From a bacterium (GTDB lineage Bacteria; Vulcanimicrobiota; Xenobia; Xenobiales; Xenobiaceae), in NCBI GenBank assembly GCA_017444165.1, contig JAFSXH010000121.1, positions 1 through 13,990 of the forward strand: a stretch of DNA of 13,990 nt. The letters run 5' to 3'. The number at the start of each line of letters is the position of its first letter. The stretch's first letter is position 1. Of the stretch, positions 1 to 6,661 are shown piece after piece. The notes beneath the pieces are model-generated. The model had not been told where the DNA came from. It was given only the letters and a program-made list of their open reading frames with translations, and did no database searches. A program made the translations under genes and the position numbers.

Positions 1-10
1 AACTGTGTAG

Positions 11-29
11 GGGGCTTTTGGACAGCCCC
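11..29. repeat. GC-rich hairpin resembling an IS terminal inverted repeat
   Basis: A 6-bp perfect stem (GGGGCT at 11-16, AGCCCC at 24-29) encloses a 7-nt loop. No T run follows on either strand, so it is a poor intrinsic terminator. Read on the minus strand the segment is GGGGCTGTCCAAAAG, which resembles the ends of several bacterial insertion sequences whose terminal repeats begin with GGCTGTCC(C)AAAA. If so, the element lies to the left, outside the window, with its right end near position 29. No transposase coding is visible here. This is inference from a short motif. Confidence 0.3.
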
Positions 30-82
30 TTGAGAATAAGGGTATCCTGATAGCTAACTCCTTCGGGATATGCTGTTAGGCG

Positions 83-232
83 TTAGTCCATATACCAAAC
101 TTCTCGAGAATCTCCAGCTTCTATAAGCGGGAGAGGTTCAAATTTACGTTGACGGAAACAAGGTTCACAGTCTCTGCAAATTGCGCACGAGGCAAACCTA
201 CATTGTGCAACATAATAAGTTGCACAATGTAA
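83..232 (-). pseudogene. Cysteine-rich open frame without a start codon (possible gene remnant)
   Basis: A 49-codon minus-strand frame ends at TAA (83-85). It contains no ATG, GTG or TTG start until its last three codons. Its translation carries four evenly spaced cysteines (C-x2-C-x2-C-x2-C at about residues 16-25, CAICRDCEPC), two further cysteines upstream, and a charged tail ending REVWYMD. The pattern suggests a metal-binding segment. The frame is in phase with the small gene ending at 239 and is separated from it by that gene's TAG and a second stop, TGA (233-235). It may be a former C-terminal part of that gene or the remnant of another. Chance openness over 150 bases cannot be excluded. 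Confidence 0.25.
199..231. repeat. Perfect 13-bp inverted repeat
   Basis: The arms TACATTGTGCAAC (199-211) and GTTGCACAATGTA (219-231) are exact reverse complements around a 7-nt AT spacer. The repeat starts seven bases past the stop codon of the minus-strand gene ending at 239. It would form a stable hairpin at the 3' end of that transcript, but no U tract follows, so it may act as an mRNA 3' stabiliser, a weak terminator or a protein-binding palindrome. Confidence 0.6.
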
Positions 233-238
233 TCAAAA

Positions 239-562
239 CTAGCTCTTGTGTAAACTAGATAGATACTTATTAACTCCGTCAGTCCACTCGTGTCTGCTTA
301 TAGTTCCAAAAGCTAATTTTATTTCTTGAGTGTTTAATGAATCTATATACCTTAGAGCTACATCATAACTATCTTCAACATTGATCGTTTTTGAAGTTTG
401 TTTACAAAAATCCTGAAAAATCGCTGGATCTGCAGAATTACAATCCGTAAACAAAAACGGATTAGCTTCGCTAAGAAACTGCCCTAAAGTATTATTTTTA
501 GACTTATCCCACGCAGCATCTAAGGCGTAAAAGATCATAATAAACAAATCTCTTTGATCCAT
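239..562 (-). CDS. Conserved-looking hypothetical protein, ~107 aa
   Basis: I do not recognise this small soluble protein. It has no signal peptide or membrane helix and reads as mixed alpha/beta. A hydrophobic N-terminal helix (FIMIFYALDAAW) is followed by an NPFLF segment and a SADPAIFQDF stretch, then a C-terminal helix ending near a tryptophan. I chose the ATG at 562 (preceded by a weak GAG) over a TTG two codons upstream, because neither has a good SD. It lies 22 bases after the stop of the 450-aa gene on the same strand and is probably the last gene of the kinase-cyclase operon. The frame continues past its stop into a cysteine-rich open stretch (83-232) after a second stop, so this copy may be shortened. 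Confidence 0.6.
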   Translation of the reverse strand: MDQRDLFIMIFYALDAAWDKSKNNTLGQFLSEANPFLFTDCNSADPAIFQDFCKQTSKTINVEDSYDVALRYIDSLNTQEIKLAFGTISRHEWTDGVNKYLSSLHKS

Positions 563-584
563 GAGCAACTCAAAATCATTTTTC

Positions 585-1937
585 TTAATTGTTGATCTCT
601 AAATCTATATCGATAGGCTTGTGTGGGGTGATAGTCACGGTGCAGACTTCAAAACTAGCCTGGCGGGTGTAATTGTGTATGGGTGGATACTGCCAGCCGT
701 AGACTTGACTCTTTTTGAGACTGGAGCGCGGCTGGGGGAGATCTACTAAGGTTTGACCTAAGCAGAAGTAAGACTCTTTAGTTCTCAAGTTGCGCACGAG
801 GCAGTCGGCTAGATCTACATCCACTTCTGAACCAGCGTCAGTTATCGCTAGAGGAGCTATGAGCATAATATCTTCTTCCCAGTAGAGACCTTCAACTTTC
901 AATTTCAAGTTGACTGTGAAGGGAGCCAGTTCTGCGTGGATCTTCGTAGGGGGAGTGGCGATAACTTTAGGGTCAAAATTGTAGATCCACGGTTTGGCTA
1001 AAGGCAGTTCGATCACTTGGGTGATCTGTAATTTTTCGGGAAGCTCCGCAAAAGCTGGTCTAAAGAAGTGGTAAAACTTGTTGTTGAGAGGGCCTACGGG
1101 GCCGTAGATCTCAGTAACTTCGGCGCGAGAATCACCATGCAGAAGATCTAAGCGCACTACGGGGGGGGCAAAATCATCCAAAAGGCTGTGGGAGGCTAGG
1201 GAGTTGATCAGATCTTCGGGAGCGTTCACCTTCCAGAACTTATCTTGCAACTCTTCTATGTCTTCATAACGGTTATTCTCGTTGGGAAAGTGGCTCGTCA
1301 AACGCCAGCCAGTTACGCCGCGCTCTAGAGAGTCGAGAACCATTGTACTGTCGCCTATAGCTATCTCTTGCTCCAAAGGATAACTCTGGGCGTACTCCCA
1401 GGCTCCGTTTTGGCGGGGGCAGTCCACATCGAAGGCCCAACAGCCCGCGATAGTACCGATAGGCATCATGGCCATAGGATCATCTGGCTCCTCCCAGGCC
1501 ATAACGTGGACGGCTTTATCATCGTTCAGGTTAGAAAAAGGATCGATAACGCTAGTTACATACTTTACGCCCTCTCCCGCTGGCTCCAGACGTTGGATCT
1601 CGATACGCACGTGGCGCGCTTGAGGAGAGACGGGGCCGAAGACTAAAACTAGTTTATGTTGTGGAAAACCAGTTCTCTGGGCCTCGTCATCGCTGAGTTC
1701 AAAGACATCTATCATAGGTTGGGCGCGGTCTAGGTCATCGGTCAACCAGGCACGACTTATCTGCGAGTTGCTCACGCGGTTGTCGGCTTGAATACAAGCG
1801 TAAGTGGCTATAGAGTCGTAGATTATCCAGCCTAAATTGAAGTTGATGGCAAAGTCTTCGCAATCACTGCCCAAACGCACGAAGGCTCCCAGCTCTTTGG
1901 CTTTCTCTAAACCGTAGAGTTCGCGTCCGTATCTCAT
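585..1937 (-). CDS. Beta-rich hypothetical protein, 450 aa, two similar halves
   Basis: Family not recognised. The protein has no signal peptide or transmembrane segment and is rich in short hydrophobic strands, acidic patches and tryptophans, which suggests beta-sandwich domains. Two halves look alike: VFGPVSP at about residues 99-105 followed by a W-x-F-D motif near 167-170, and IYGPVGP at about 277-283 followed by W-x-x-x-F-D near 317-322. The layout loosely recalls the tandem sandwiches of DUF4179/DUF5643-type proteins, but I cannot assign it. The start is firm: ATG at 1937 with a GAGAGG SD six bases upstream. That SD lies inside the final codons of the squalene-hopene cyclase, and only three bases separate the two genes, so translation is probably coupled. 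Its place in the operon suggests a role beside hopanoid synthesis or kinase signalling, which is inference only. Confidence 0.85.
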   Translation of the reverse strand: MRYGRELYGLEKAKELGAFVRLGSDCEDFAINFNLGWIIYDSIATYACIQADNRVSNSQISRAWLTDDLDRAQPMIDVFELSDDEAQRTGFPQHKLVLVFGPVSPQARHVRIEIQRLEPAGEGVKYVTSVIDPFSNLNDDKAVHVMAWEEPDDPMAMMPIGTIAGCWAFDVDCPRQNGAWEYAQSYPLEQEIAIGDSTMVLDSLERGVTGWRLTSHFPNENNRYEDIEELQDKFWKVNAPEDLINSLASHSLLDDFAPPVVRLDLLHGDSRAEVTEIYGPVGPLNNKFYHFFRPAFAELPEKLQITQVIELPLAKPWIYNFDPKVIATPPTKIHAELAPFTVNLKLKVEGLYWEEDIMLIAPLAITDAGSEVDVDLADCLVRNLRTKESYFCLGQTLVDLPQPRSSLKKSQVYGWQYPPIHNYTRQASFEVCTVTITPHKPIDIDLEINN

Positions 1938-1940
1938 ATA

Positions 1941-3941
1941 TTACCTCTCTGCAGGGAAAAAGTGTTTTAAAGCTCGGCCCAGGGCCATCATGGGGAAATA
2001 GTGGCGGTACATGGCGTAATTTAACATAAAGCCACGGCTCAGCTCCTCACCCTGATCTAAGACATTGCCCGTAGATAAACCACTGCGATCACCAGCTCCG
2101 TAACCAGGGAAACCAGTACCTGTGTAAGCTTGTTGCTTCCAAGAGCCATCTTCTTGAGTAGAGATCAAGTAGCTCAATCCTGACGCTATAGCCGAATCGT
2201 ACTGGTGATTGCCTAACGCTAAAAGACCCATCAAGGCCCAACCCGTCTGGCTAGGGGTGCTGGGACCCTTGCCTCTATTCTCTGCGCTCATGTAGGAGGT
2301 ACAACTCTCACCCCAACCGCCATCGGCGTTCTGGTGAGCCACTAACCAGTCGGCGGCTCTTAAGATCCAGTCGCTATTCATATCGACACCCACAGCTTGG
2401 AGGGCGGGCAGGACTAAGCCTGTGCCGTAAATGTGATTGACTCCCCAACGTCCAAACCAACTGCCATCCTCTTCTTGTTCATCTTTGAGATATTGGACGG
2501 CTTTAGCCAGCATGGCACTGTCCTGAACCTTTTGGCCCGCTATACCGAAGGCTTCAATCACGTGGGCGGTTACATCGGCAGAGGGCGGATCGAGTACCTC
2601 GCCAAAGTCGCAGAAGGGGATCTTAGTGACAATATCGTTGTCGTTATCTTTGTCGAAAGCTCCCCAGGCTCCGTTGCTGGAGCGCATGCCTTTTATCCAC
2701 TGGCAACCTAAGTGTAAGGCTGTATCTACCTCTTTGAGGTTGGGGCAGTCCTTGCGGTAGTGGAGGAGGGCTGTCAGAGCTACAGCGGCATCATCTATAT
2801 CGGGGTAACAATCGTTTTCGTATTCGAAGGCCCAGCCGCCAGGGGCTAAGTTTTTGTTGAAAAGTTGCCAATCACCTGGACGTTTGATCTGCTGATCGAG
2901 GGTGTAGCGGAGAGCCTTTTGGATGAATTCCTCTTGACCATCTACTCCGCAATCGTGTAAGGCCACGAGTGACAAGACCGTATCCCAAACGGGGGAGGTG
3001 CAACACTGCAAGTAAGTGCCCTTGCCTTCAACCTTGTAGGCCCACGGTTCATTGAAAGCGTCTAGTCCCGCTTTCATGACGGGATGTTTCAAAGAGTAAC
3101 CTTGAGTGTAGAGGCCGATCAAAGCGTAGATCCAGGGAGGTTGAATGCCTGCCCAACAGCCGTCATCTTCCTGACGAGAGACGATCCACTCTATGCAGAG
3201 CTTCAGAGCCGTTTGGCGCAGAGGGTGAATGGGGGAGTGTTTAGTGTAGATGCCCAAGAATTTATCGGCTAGGGTAAAGAAGTAACCCCAAGCGTCTTTG
3301 GGGGCGGGCAGGGAATAATCTTGATTTTCGCGTCCCTGGCGGAAGAGTTCGTCTATGCGCCTATCTTGAGGAAGTGGTTTTACTGGTCTATTGGCCGAGA
3401 CCAGACAGAGAGCGGCTATTGTGGCCCGTCCCCAACTGGCGAAGGTGTAAAGGTTGATGGGGAACCATTTGGGCAGGAGGATAATTTCAGGGGGCAGGTT
3501 GGGACAAGCTTCCCAGGGCCACTCACCTAAGAGGGCCAGCCAGAAGCGGGTGAAGACGCGGATCTTGTCTAGTCCACCGTGATTCAAAATCCATTCGCGG
3601 GCCTTTGCCATGTGGGGCTCGTCAATTTTATGGCCAGCGATCTTGAGGGCGGTGTAGCTTTCAACAGTGGCGTTTATATCTCCGTAGGGGGCTTCGAAGT
3701 AGACCGACCAGGAACCATCCTCGCGCTGTTCACTGAGTATACTCTTTATGACTTCTGGGTATTTGGGGTCATCATCTATGCCCAAGAAGTACATCGCCAT
3801 AACCCATTCGGACTCTATGGCTGAATTAGTCTTGAGAAAACCCGCCCAGTTTCCTTGTGGCTTCTGCTCCCTCTTGAGCCATTTTACAGCTTCAGCTATG
3901 GAATGTTCAATCTGTTCTTTCGTGAGATTAAATTCGGTCAT
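1941..3941 (-). CDS. shc: Squalene-hopene cyclase
   Basis: This class II triterpene cyclase converts squalene to hopene/hopanol, the core of hopanoid membrane lipids, and is normally a monotopic membrane enzyme. At 666 aa it has the usual length and appears intact. The catalytic acid motif DXDD is DIDD at residues 381-384, with D383 as the expected proton donor. Six QW-type repeats are visible (about 71-78, 256-263, 421-426, 489-495, 536-543, 595-601). Other family signatures are PPEIILLPKWFP (150-161), CCTSPVWDT (313-321), PGGWAFE (367-373), DPPSADVTAH (451-460) and VNHIYGTG (501-508). Between GTGFP and the final YRHYFPMMALGR lies an insertion of roughly 25 residues (GYGAGD...ELSRG), which I recall from proteobacterial cyclases and not from the Alicyclobacillus type. 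The ATG is preceded by AAAGGAAG and overlaps the upstream stop as TAATG. No squalene synthase or other hpn gene is in the window. Confidence 0.95.
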   Translation of the reverse strand: MTEFNLTKEQIEHSIAEAVKWLKREQKPQGNWAGFLKTNSAIESEWVMAMYFLGIDDDPKYPEVIKSILSEQREDGSWSVYFEAPYGDINATVESYTALKIAGHKIDEPHMAKAREWILNHGGLDKIRVFTRFWLALLGEWPWEACPNLPPEIILLPKWFPINLYTFASWGRATIAALCLVSANRPVKPLPQDRRIDELFRQGRENQDYSLPAPKDAWGYFFTLADKFLGIYTKHSPIHPLRQTALKLCIEWIVSRQEDDGCWAGIQPPWIYALIGLYTQGYSLKHPVMKAGLDAFNEPWAYKVEGKGTYLQCCTSPVWDTVLSLVALHDCGVDGQEEFIQKALRYTLDQQIKRPGDWQLFNKNLAPGGWAFEYENDCYPDIDDAAVALTALLHYRKDCPNLKEVDTALHLGCQWIKGMRSSNGAWGAFDKDNDNDIVTKIPFCDFGEVLDPPSADVTAHVIEAFGIAGQKVQDSAMLAKAVQYLKDEQEEDGSWFGRWGVNHIYGTGLVLPALQAVGVDMNSDWILRAADWLVAHQNADGGWGESCTSYMSAENRGKGPSTPSQTGWALMGLLALGNHQYDSAIASGLSYLISTQEDGSWKQQAYTGTGFPGYGAGDRSGLSTGNVLDQGEELSRGFMLNYAMYRHYFPMMALGRALKHFFPAER

Positions 3942-4408
3942 TATTTCTTCCTTTCACTTTGTATCTTGTTTAATTTCCTCAAGGCTTCGATCTCTTGGGG
4001 ATTTTTGATAAAATCACTGAGTCGATATTCGTGGTGGAGCTGAATAACTTTGAGGCGGTTTATTATATCGGCGATAAAAGAGAGCACAAAGAAAAAAGCT
4101 AATACGAGAATATGGCTCCACTGTTTGTTGTAGGAATTTATATCTTTCAGCAGACTAGCATCACCTACCATCTGTTTTAATTCTTCGGTAGGTTTGAGAA
4201 ATTGGGGATCGAGACTGAAAAATATGTAAGCTATGCTTACTAGAAATAGGAGTTTTACAGCGGGCAACAATAGCCACAGCGGTCTCTCCATGATCACCTT
4301 TTGGTAATTTTTGTTAGTATAAAAAGAGAGATCATTTAAAAGCATCACCATAGATATTATTAACAATATCGCCGGTGTTATGTAATTTACTAAGATCTGT
4401 TGTCCCAC
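3941..4408 (-). CDS. Small three-helix membrane protein, 155 aa
   Basis: Family not recognised. Three hydrophobic segments are clear, at about residues 8-27, 44-65 and 98-116. A basic loop follows the first, a charged 30-residue loop separates the second and third, and a basic hydrophilic tail (about 117-155) is probably cytoplasmic. The gene starts with GTG at 4408, 14 bases after the kinase stop, with an AGAGGA SD that overlaps the kinase stop region at a rather long spacing of about 11 bases. Its TAA overlaps the cyclase ATG by one base. It may be a membrane partner for the cyclase or the kinase; nothing in the sequence decides this. Confidence 0.8.
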   Translation of the reverse strand: MGQQILVNYITPAILLIISMVMLLNDLSFYTNKNYQKVIMERPLWLLLPAVKLLFLVSIAYIFFSLDPQFLKPTEELKQMVGDASLLKDINSYNKQWSHILVLAFFFVLSFIADIINRLKVIQLHHEYRLSDFIKNPQEIEALRKLNKIQSERKK

Positions 4409-4422
4409 TGAATTTTATTCCT

Positions 4423-6147
4423 CTATTCTGTTTCTAAAAACATATTGATGTAATTATTGGAATTTTTTAATTTAGTTTTGCCTACGAAAACGTAACGCTT
4501 GCCTAGTAAACTCACTATGCGGACATTAGATTTTGAGTAACAAGGAACTTCTTGTAGGGTTACTCCGCTTTCTTGAGCACAGAGGATAAGACTGTCTTCA
4601 CATATGCAGATCTTGTTTCGCTTAAAAGATTTGGATTTAGCCAGCATTCTTTTAGCTTTATCCATGTGAGTTTTTATCTTGTCTCTTATAGCCGGACTGG
4701 TCAAAGAGTAATGAGCAGGCATATCGGTATAGATGCCAGATTGTACCGAATAGACGGGATTGATGATCTTCTGAGCACTAAGTTCTGCTAAATATCCATT
4801 AATGGTTTTGACTATTTGTAAAATTTTGGATACGGCTAATTTAGATCGTGAAGCTATACACGCTTCCAGTTGAACTCCGCATGATCTCAAAGAGACAATT
4901 TCCGTATCTTTAACGTGAGTTTCCAAAGATACGGACATATAGTTGTCCAAATCATCATCTTGTTTAGAATTACTCTCACTCAAAAGATCTAAAACTAGTG
5001 ATTGAGTTACTAAATTATTGGAGCAGTTATTACCAGAACATTCAAATTTTACCCAATGTTCTAATTTTTGGCCAAAGTTGAAATAACTGGAAATATTATG
5101 AACAAGTGCAGATATATCATCTACGTTGCAGTGGGGATTAATATTGGCAGATTTTTTTTCCTCTCTGCCTCCACTCATCCACTGATTAATTCTAAAAGAT
5201 ATGTACATAGCTAAAGTTGTGATATTTTCAGTCATTTCTTGATAATCTACATTCGTAGAACCAGAATTGCTACCGTTAATACTAATTGCATTTTTATTTT
5301 TAGATTTGCTCTCCAGAGTATTAATTATGCTCACGACATCGTGTTTTAATTCCAGAGCGTGTTGATAGCGATCAGTGGGATTTTTTTTCATCAATCTCTT
5401 TATCATATCGCCAATGAGAGGATGTAAATTAGGATTGGCTGTACAAGGATCAATAGGGTTTTCATAAACTTGCTTGCGTAAAATTGCATCTGGTGAGAAG
5501 TTAGAGGGGAAGGGGGGACGCTTACAAAAGACCTCATAGAGAGTTGCTCCTAGAGCGTAAAGATCGGAGCGAGCATCAGCAATCTTTCCTTTGGCTTGTT
5601 CTGGAGACATGTAAGAACACGTTCCCAGGGCCGTGCCTGAATGCGTCAGTCTTGCAAGTTCTGGGTTGAATTTGAGCATAGCCAAACCAAAATCTAAAAT
5701 TTTGATGTTGCCTTTGTAAGTAACGTATATATTGGCAGGATTTATGTCGCGGTGGATAACTCCGCGAGAATGAGCATGATGGAGTCCATCACAGATCTCC
5801 AGTACCAGTTTCAACAGTTCAAGTTGACTGAGATTTTTAGCGCGTGCATATTTATTTATAGGCAAGCCAGAGATAAATTCCATTACAATATAAGGAATAT
5901 CTCCAGTATCATTATAATCTATGATTTTTACTATGCGCTCACTGTCGAGATGGCTTGCGGCGAGTGCTTCTCTGGCAAAACGCTCCCGTGAACGTTCTCT
6001 GTCTGCCAACTGAGAGCGCAATATCTTCACAGCAACGTCCGAACCCTTCCTCTGATCGAGAGCTCGGAAAACCTCCCCCATACCACCTTCTCCTAATGGT
6101 TCACACAAAATATAACGTTCGCCTAAAACAGTGCCTTGCTCAATCAT
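4423..6147 (-). CDS. Hanks-type serine/threonine protein kinase with unknown C-terminal region
   Basis: The protein has 574 aa from the chosen ATG. Residues 1-275 are a PknB-like kinase domain: glycine loop GEGGMGEV (19-26), VAVK with K41, helix-C glutamate near E60, catalytic loop HRDINPAN (132-139), DFG (152-154), GTCSYMSPE (175-183) and DARSDLYALG (191-200). All catalytic residues are present except that the lysine usual in HRDxKPxN is asparagine (N136). Substitutions there occur in other bacterial kinases (HRDVSP forms), so activity is likely but unproven. Residues 280-574 have no recognised PASTA or sensor domain and no membrane helix, so it looks cytosolic. The frame is open up to a TTG at 6231, but MIEQGTVLGERY at 6147 matches the typical kinase N-terminus. 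It is the first gene of the operon with the membrane protein and the cyclase, and divergent from the STAS gene. Confidence 0.9.
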   Translation of the reverse strand: MIEQGTVLGERYILCEPLGEGGMGEVFRALDQRKGSDVAVKILRSQLADRERSRERFAREALAASHLDSERIVKIIDYNDTGDIPYIVMEFISGLPINKYARAKNLSQLELLKLVLEICDGLHHAHSRGVIHRDINPANIYVTYKGNIKILDFGLAMLKFNPELARLTHSGTALGTCSYMSPEQAKGKIADARSDLYALGATLYEVFCKRPPFPSNFSPDAILRKQVYENPIDPCTANPNLHPLIGDMIKRLMKKNPTDRYQHALELKHDVVSIINTLESKSKNKNAISINGSNSGSTNVDYQEMTENITTLAMYISFRINQWMSGGREEKKSANINPHCNVDDISALVHNISSYFNFGQKLEHWVKFECSGNNCSNNLVTQSLVLDLLSESNSKQDDDLDNYMSVSLETHVKDTEIVSLRSCGVQLEACIASRSKLAVSKILQIVKTINGYLAELSAQKIINPVYSVQSGIYTDMPAHYSLTSPAIRDKIKTHMDKAKRMLAKSKSFKRNKICICEDSLILCAQESGVTLQEVPCYSKSNVRIVSLLGKRYVFVGKTKLKNSNNYINMFLETE

Positions 6148-6267
6148 CTCACATTTTTTAATCCCGTATCTATTGCGTTCTCCTCTTTGTTTGAGGTTTT
6201 CTTTATCTCCTTCTAATTTTAGAAAAAGCAAGAATAGGGAAGTTTAAGTGGAAAGGGAGGTGCAACA
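6148..6267. promoter_or_regulatory. Divergent intergenic control region
   Basis: This 120-bp, AT-rich gap separates the divergent kinase and STAS genes and should hold both promoters. Weak candidates only: on the minus strand TTGCTT with GATAAA 18 bases downstream; on the plus strand TTGAGG (about 6193-6198) with TAATTT 17 bases downstream. The minus strand also has two SD-like purine runs (AAGGAG and AGAGGAG) too far upstream of the kinase ATG to be its ribosome site. They could mean that the kinase begins at a non-standard codon, or that a leader is translated. Confidence 0.5.
6254..6262 (+). promoter_or_regulatory. Strong Shine-Dalgarno site fixing a TTG start
   Basis: AGGGAGGTG ends five bases before the TTG at 6268. 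The alternative ATG at 6295 has no properly spaced purine run, so this site decides the start of the STAS gene. Confidence 0.8.
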
Positions 6268-6654
6268 TTGATAGGAGCTAGGCGAGAATTGGGCATGTTG
6301 AAATTAAATCACACTATTTATTCTAAAGATAATCTGGTTATAGTTAGAGCTGAGGGTGTTATAAATGCGGAAAATGCCGAAAAATTTTTTCAATACGTCT
6401 GTTCAGAGGTGGAAAATTTTTGGCATTTGGTGATTGATCTAGGGGAGGTTACAGATTTGGACAGTGTGGGCATAAATAAATTGCTCGGCCTTTACAAGAT
6501 GATTCGCAACAATGGTGGGTATATGGCCTTGTGCAACGCTTCCAAAAAAGAGAAGATGTTTGATCTGCTTTCATTAAATGGTCTAATTCGTGTCTTTACC
6601 GATGAGAAAGATGCTATTAAATACTGTATAGATTTGGAAAGAGGGTTAATTTAA
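6268..6654 (+). CDS. STAS-domain anti-sigma-factor antagonist
   Basis: This 128-aa protein is of the SpoIIAA/RsbV type. The STAS core runs from about residue 11 to 118: beta strand LVIVRAEG, helix, then VIDLGEVTDLDSVGINKLL, with the conserved D65-S66-x-G68 loop. S66 aligns with the serine that partner-switching kinases phosphorylate. In the known systems the unphosphorylated antagonist binds an anti-sigma kinase and frees a sigma factor or other target. No SpoIIAB/RsbW-type kinase is in this window; the only kinase is the divergent Hanks-type one. The TTG start is supported by an excellent SD. It is the first gene of the plus-strand operon and sits seven bases before tatD. The partner and output are unknown. 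Confidence 0.88.
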   Translation: MIGARRELGMLKLNHTIYSKDNLVIVRAEGVINAENAEKFFQYVCSEVENFWHLVIDLGEVTDLDSVGINKLLGLYKMIRNNGGYMALCNASKKEKMFDLLSLNGLIRVFTDEKDAIKYCIDLERGLI

Positions 6655-6661
6655 TCTCCTT

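Noticed and set aside
135..144. GGTTCAAATT, resembling a tRNA T-loop
   Set aside because: No acceptor stem, anticodon arm or CCA can be built around it; the flanks also do not fit tmRNA or 6S RNA.
181..803. Exact 14-mer TTGCGCACGAGGCA at 181-194 and 790-803
   Set aside because: The match does not extend into the flanks and one 14-mer pair is near chance expectation in 14 kb; the two copies are read in different frames.
2433..4043. Plus-strand open frames opposite the cyclase and membrane protein genes
   Set aside because: They lack SDs, have no family resemblance and lie wholly opposite genes with clear conserved motifs.
6148..6231. Extended kinase N-terminus from the TTG at 6231
   Set aside because: No SD precedes it, and the extra 28 residues are basic, lack similarity to kinases and come before a typical kinase start MIEQGTVLGERY.
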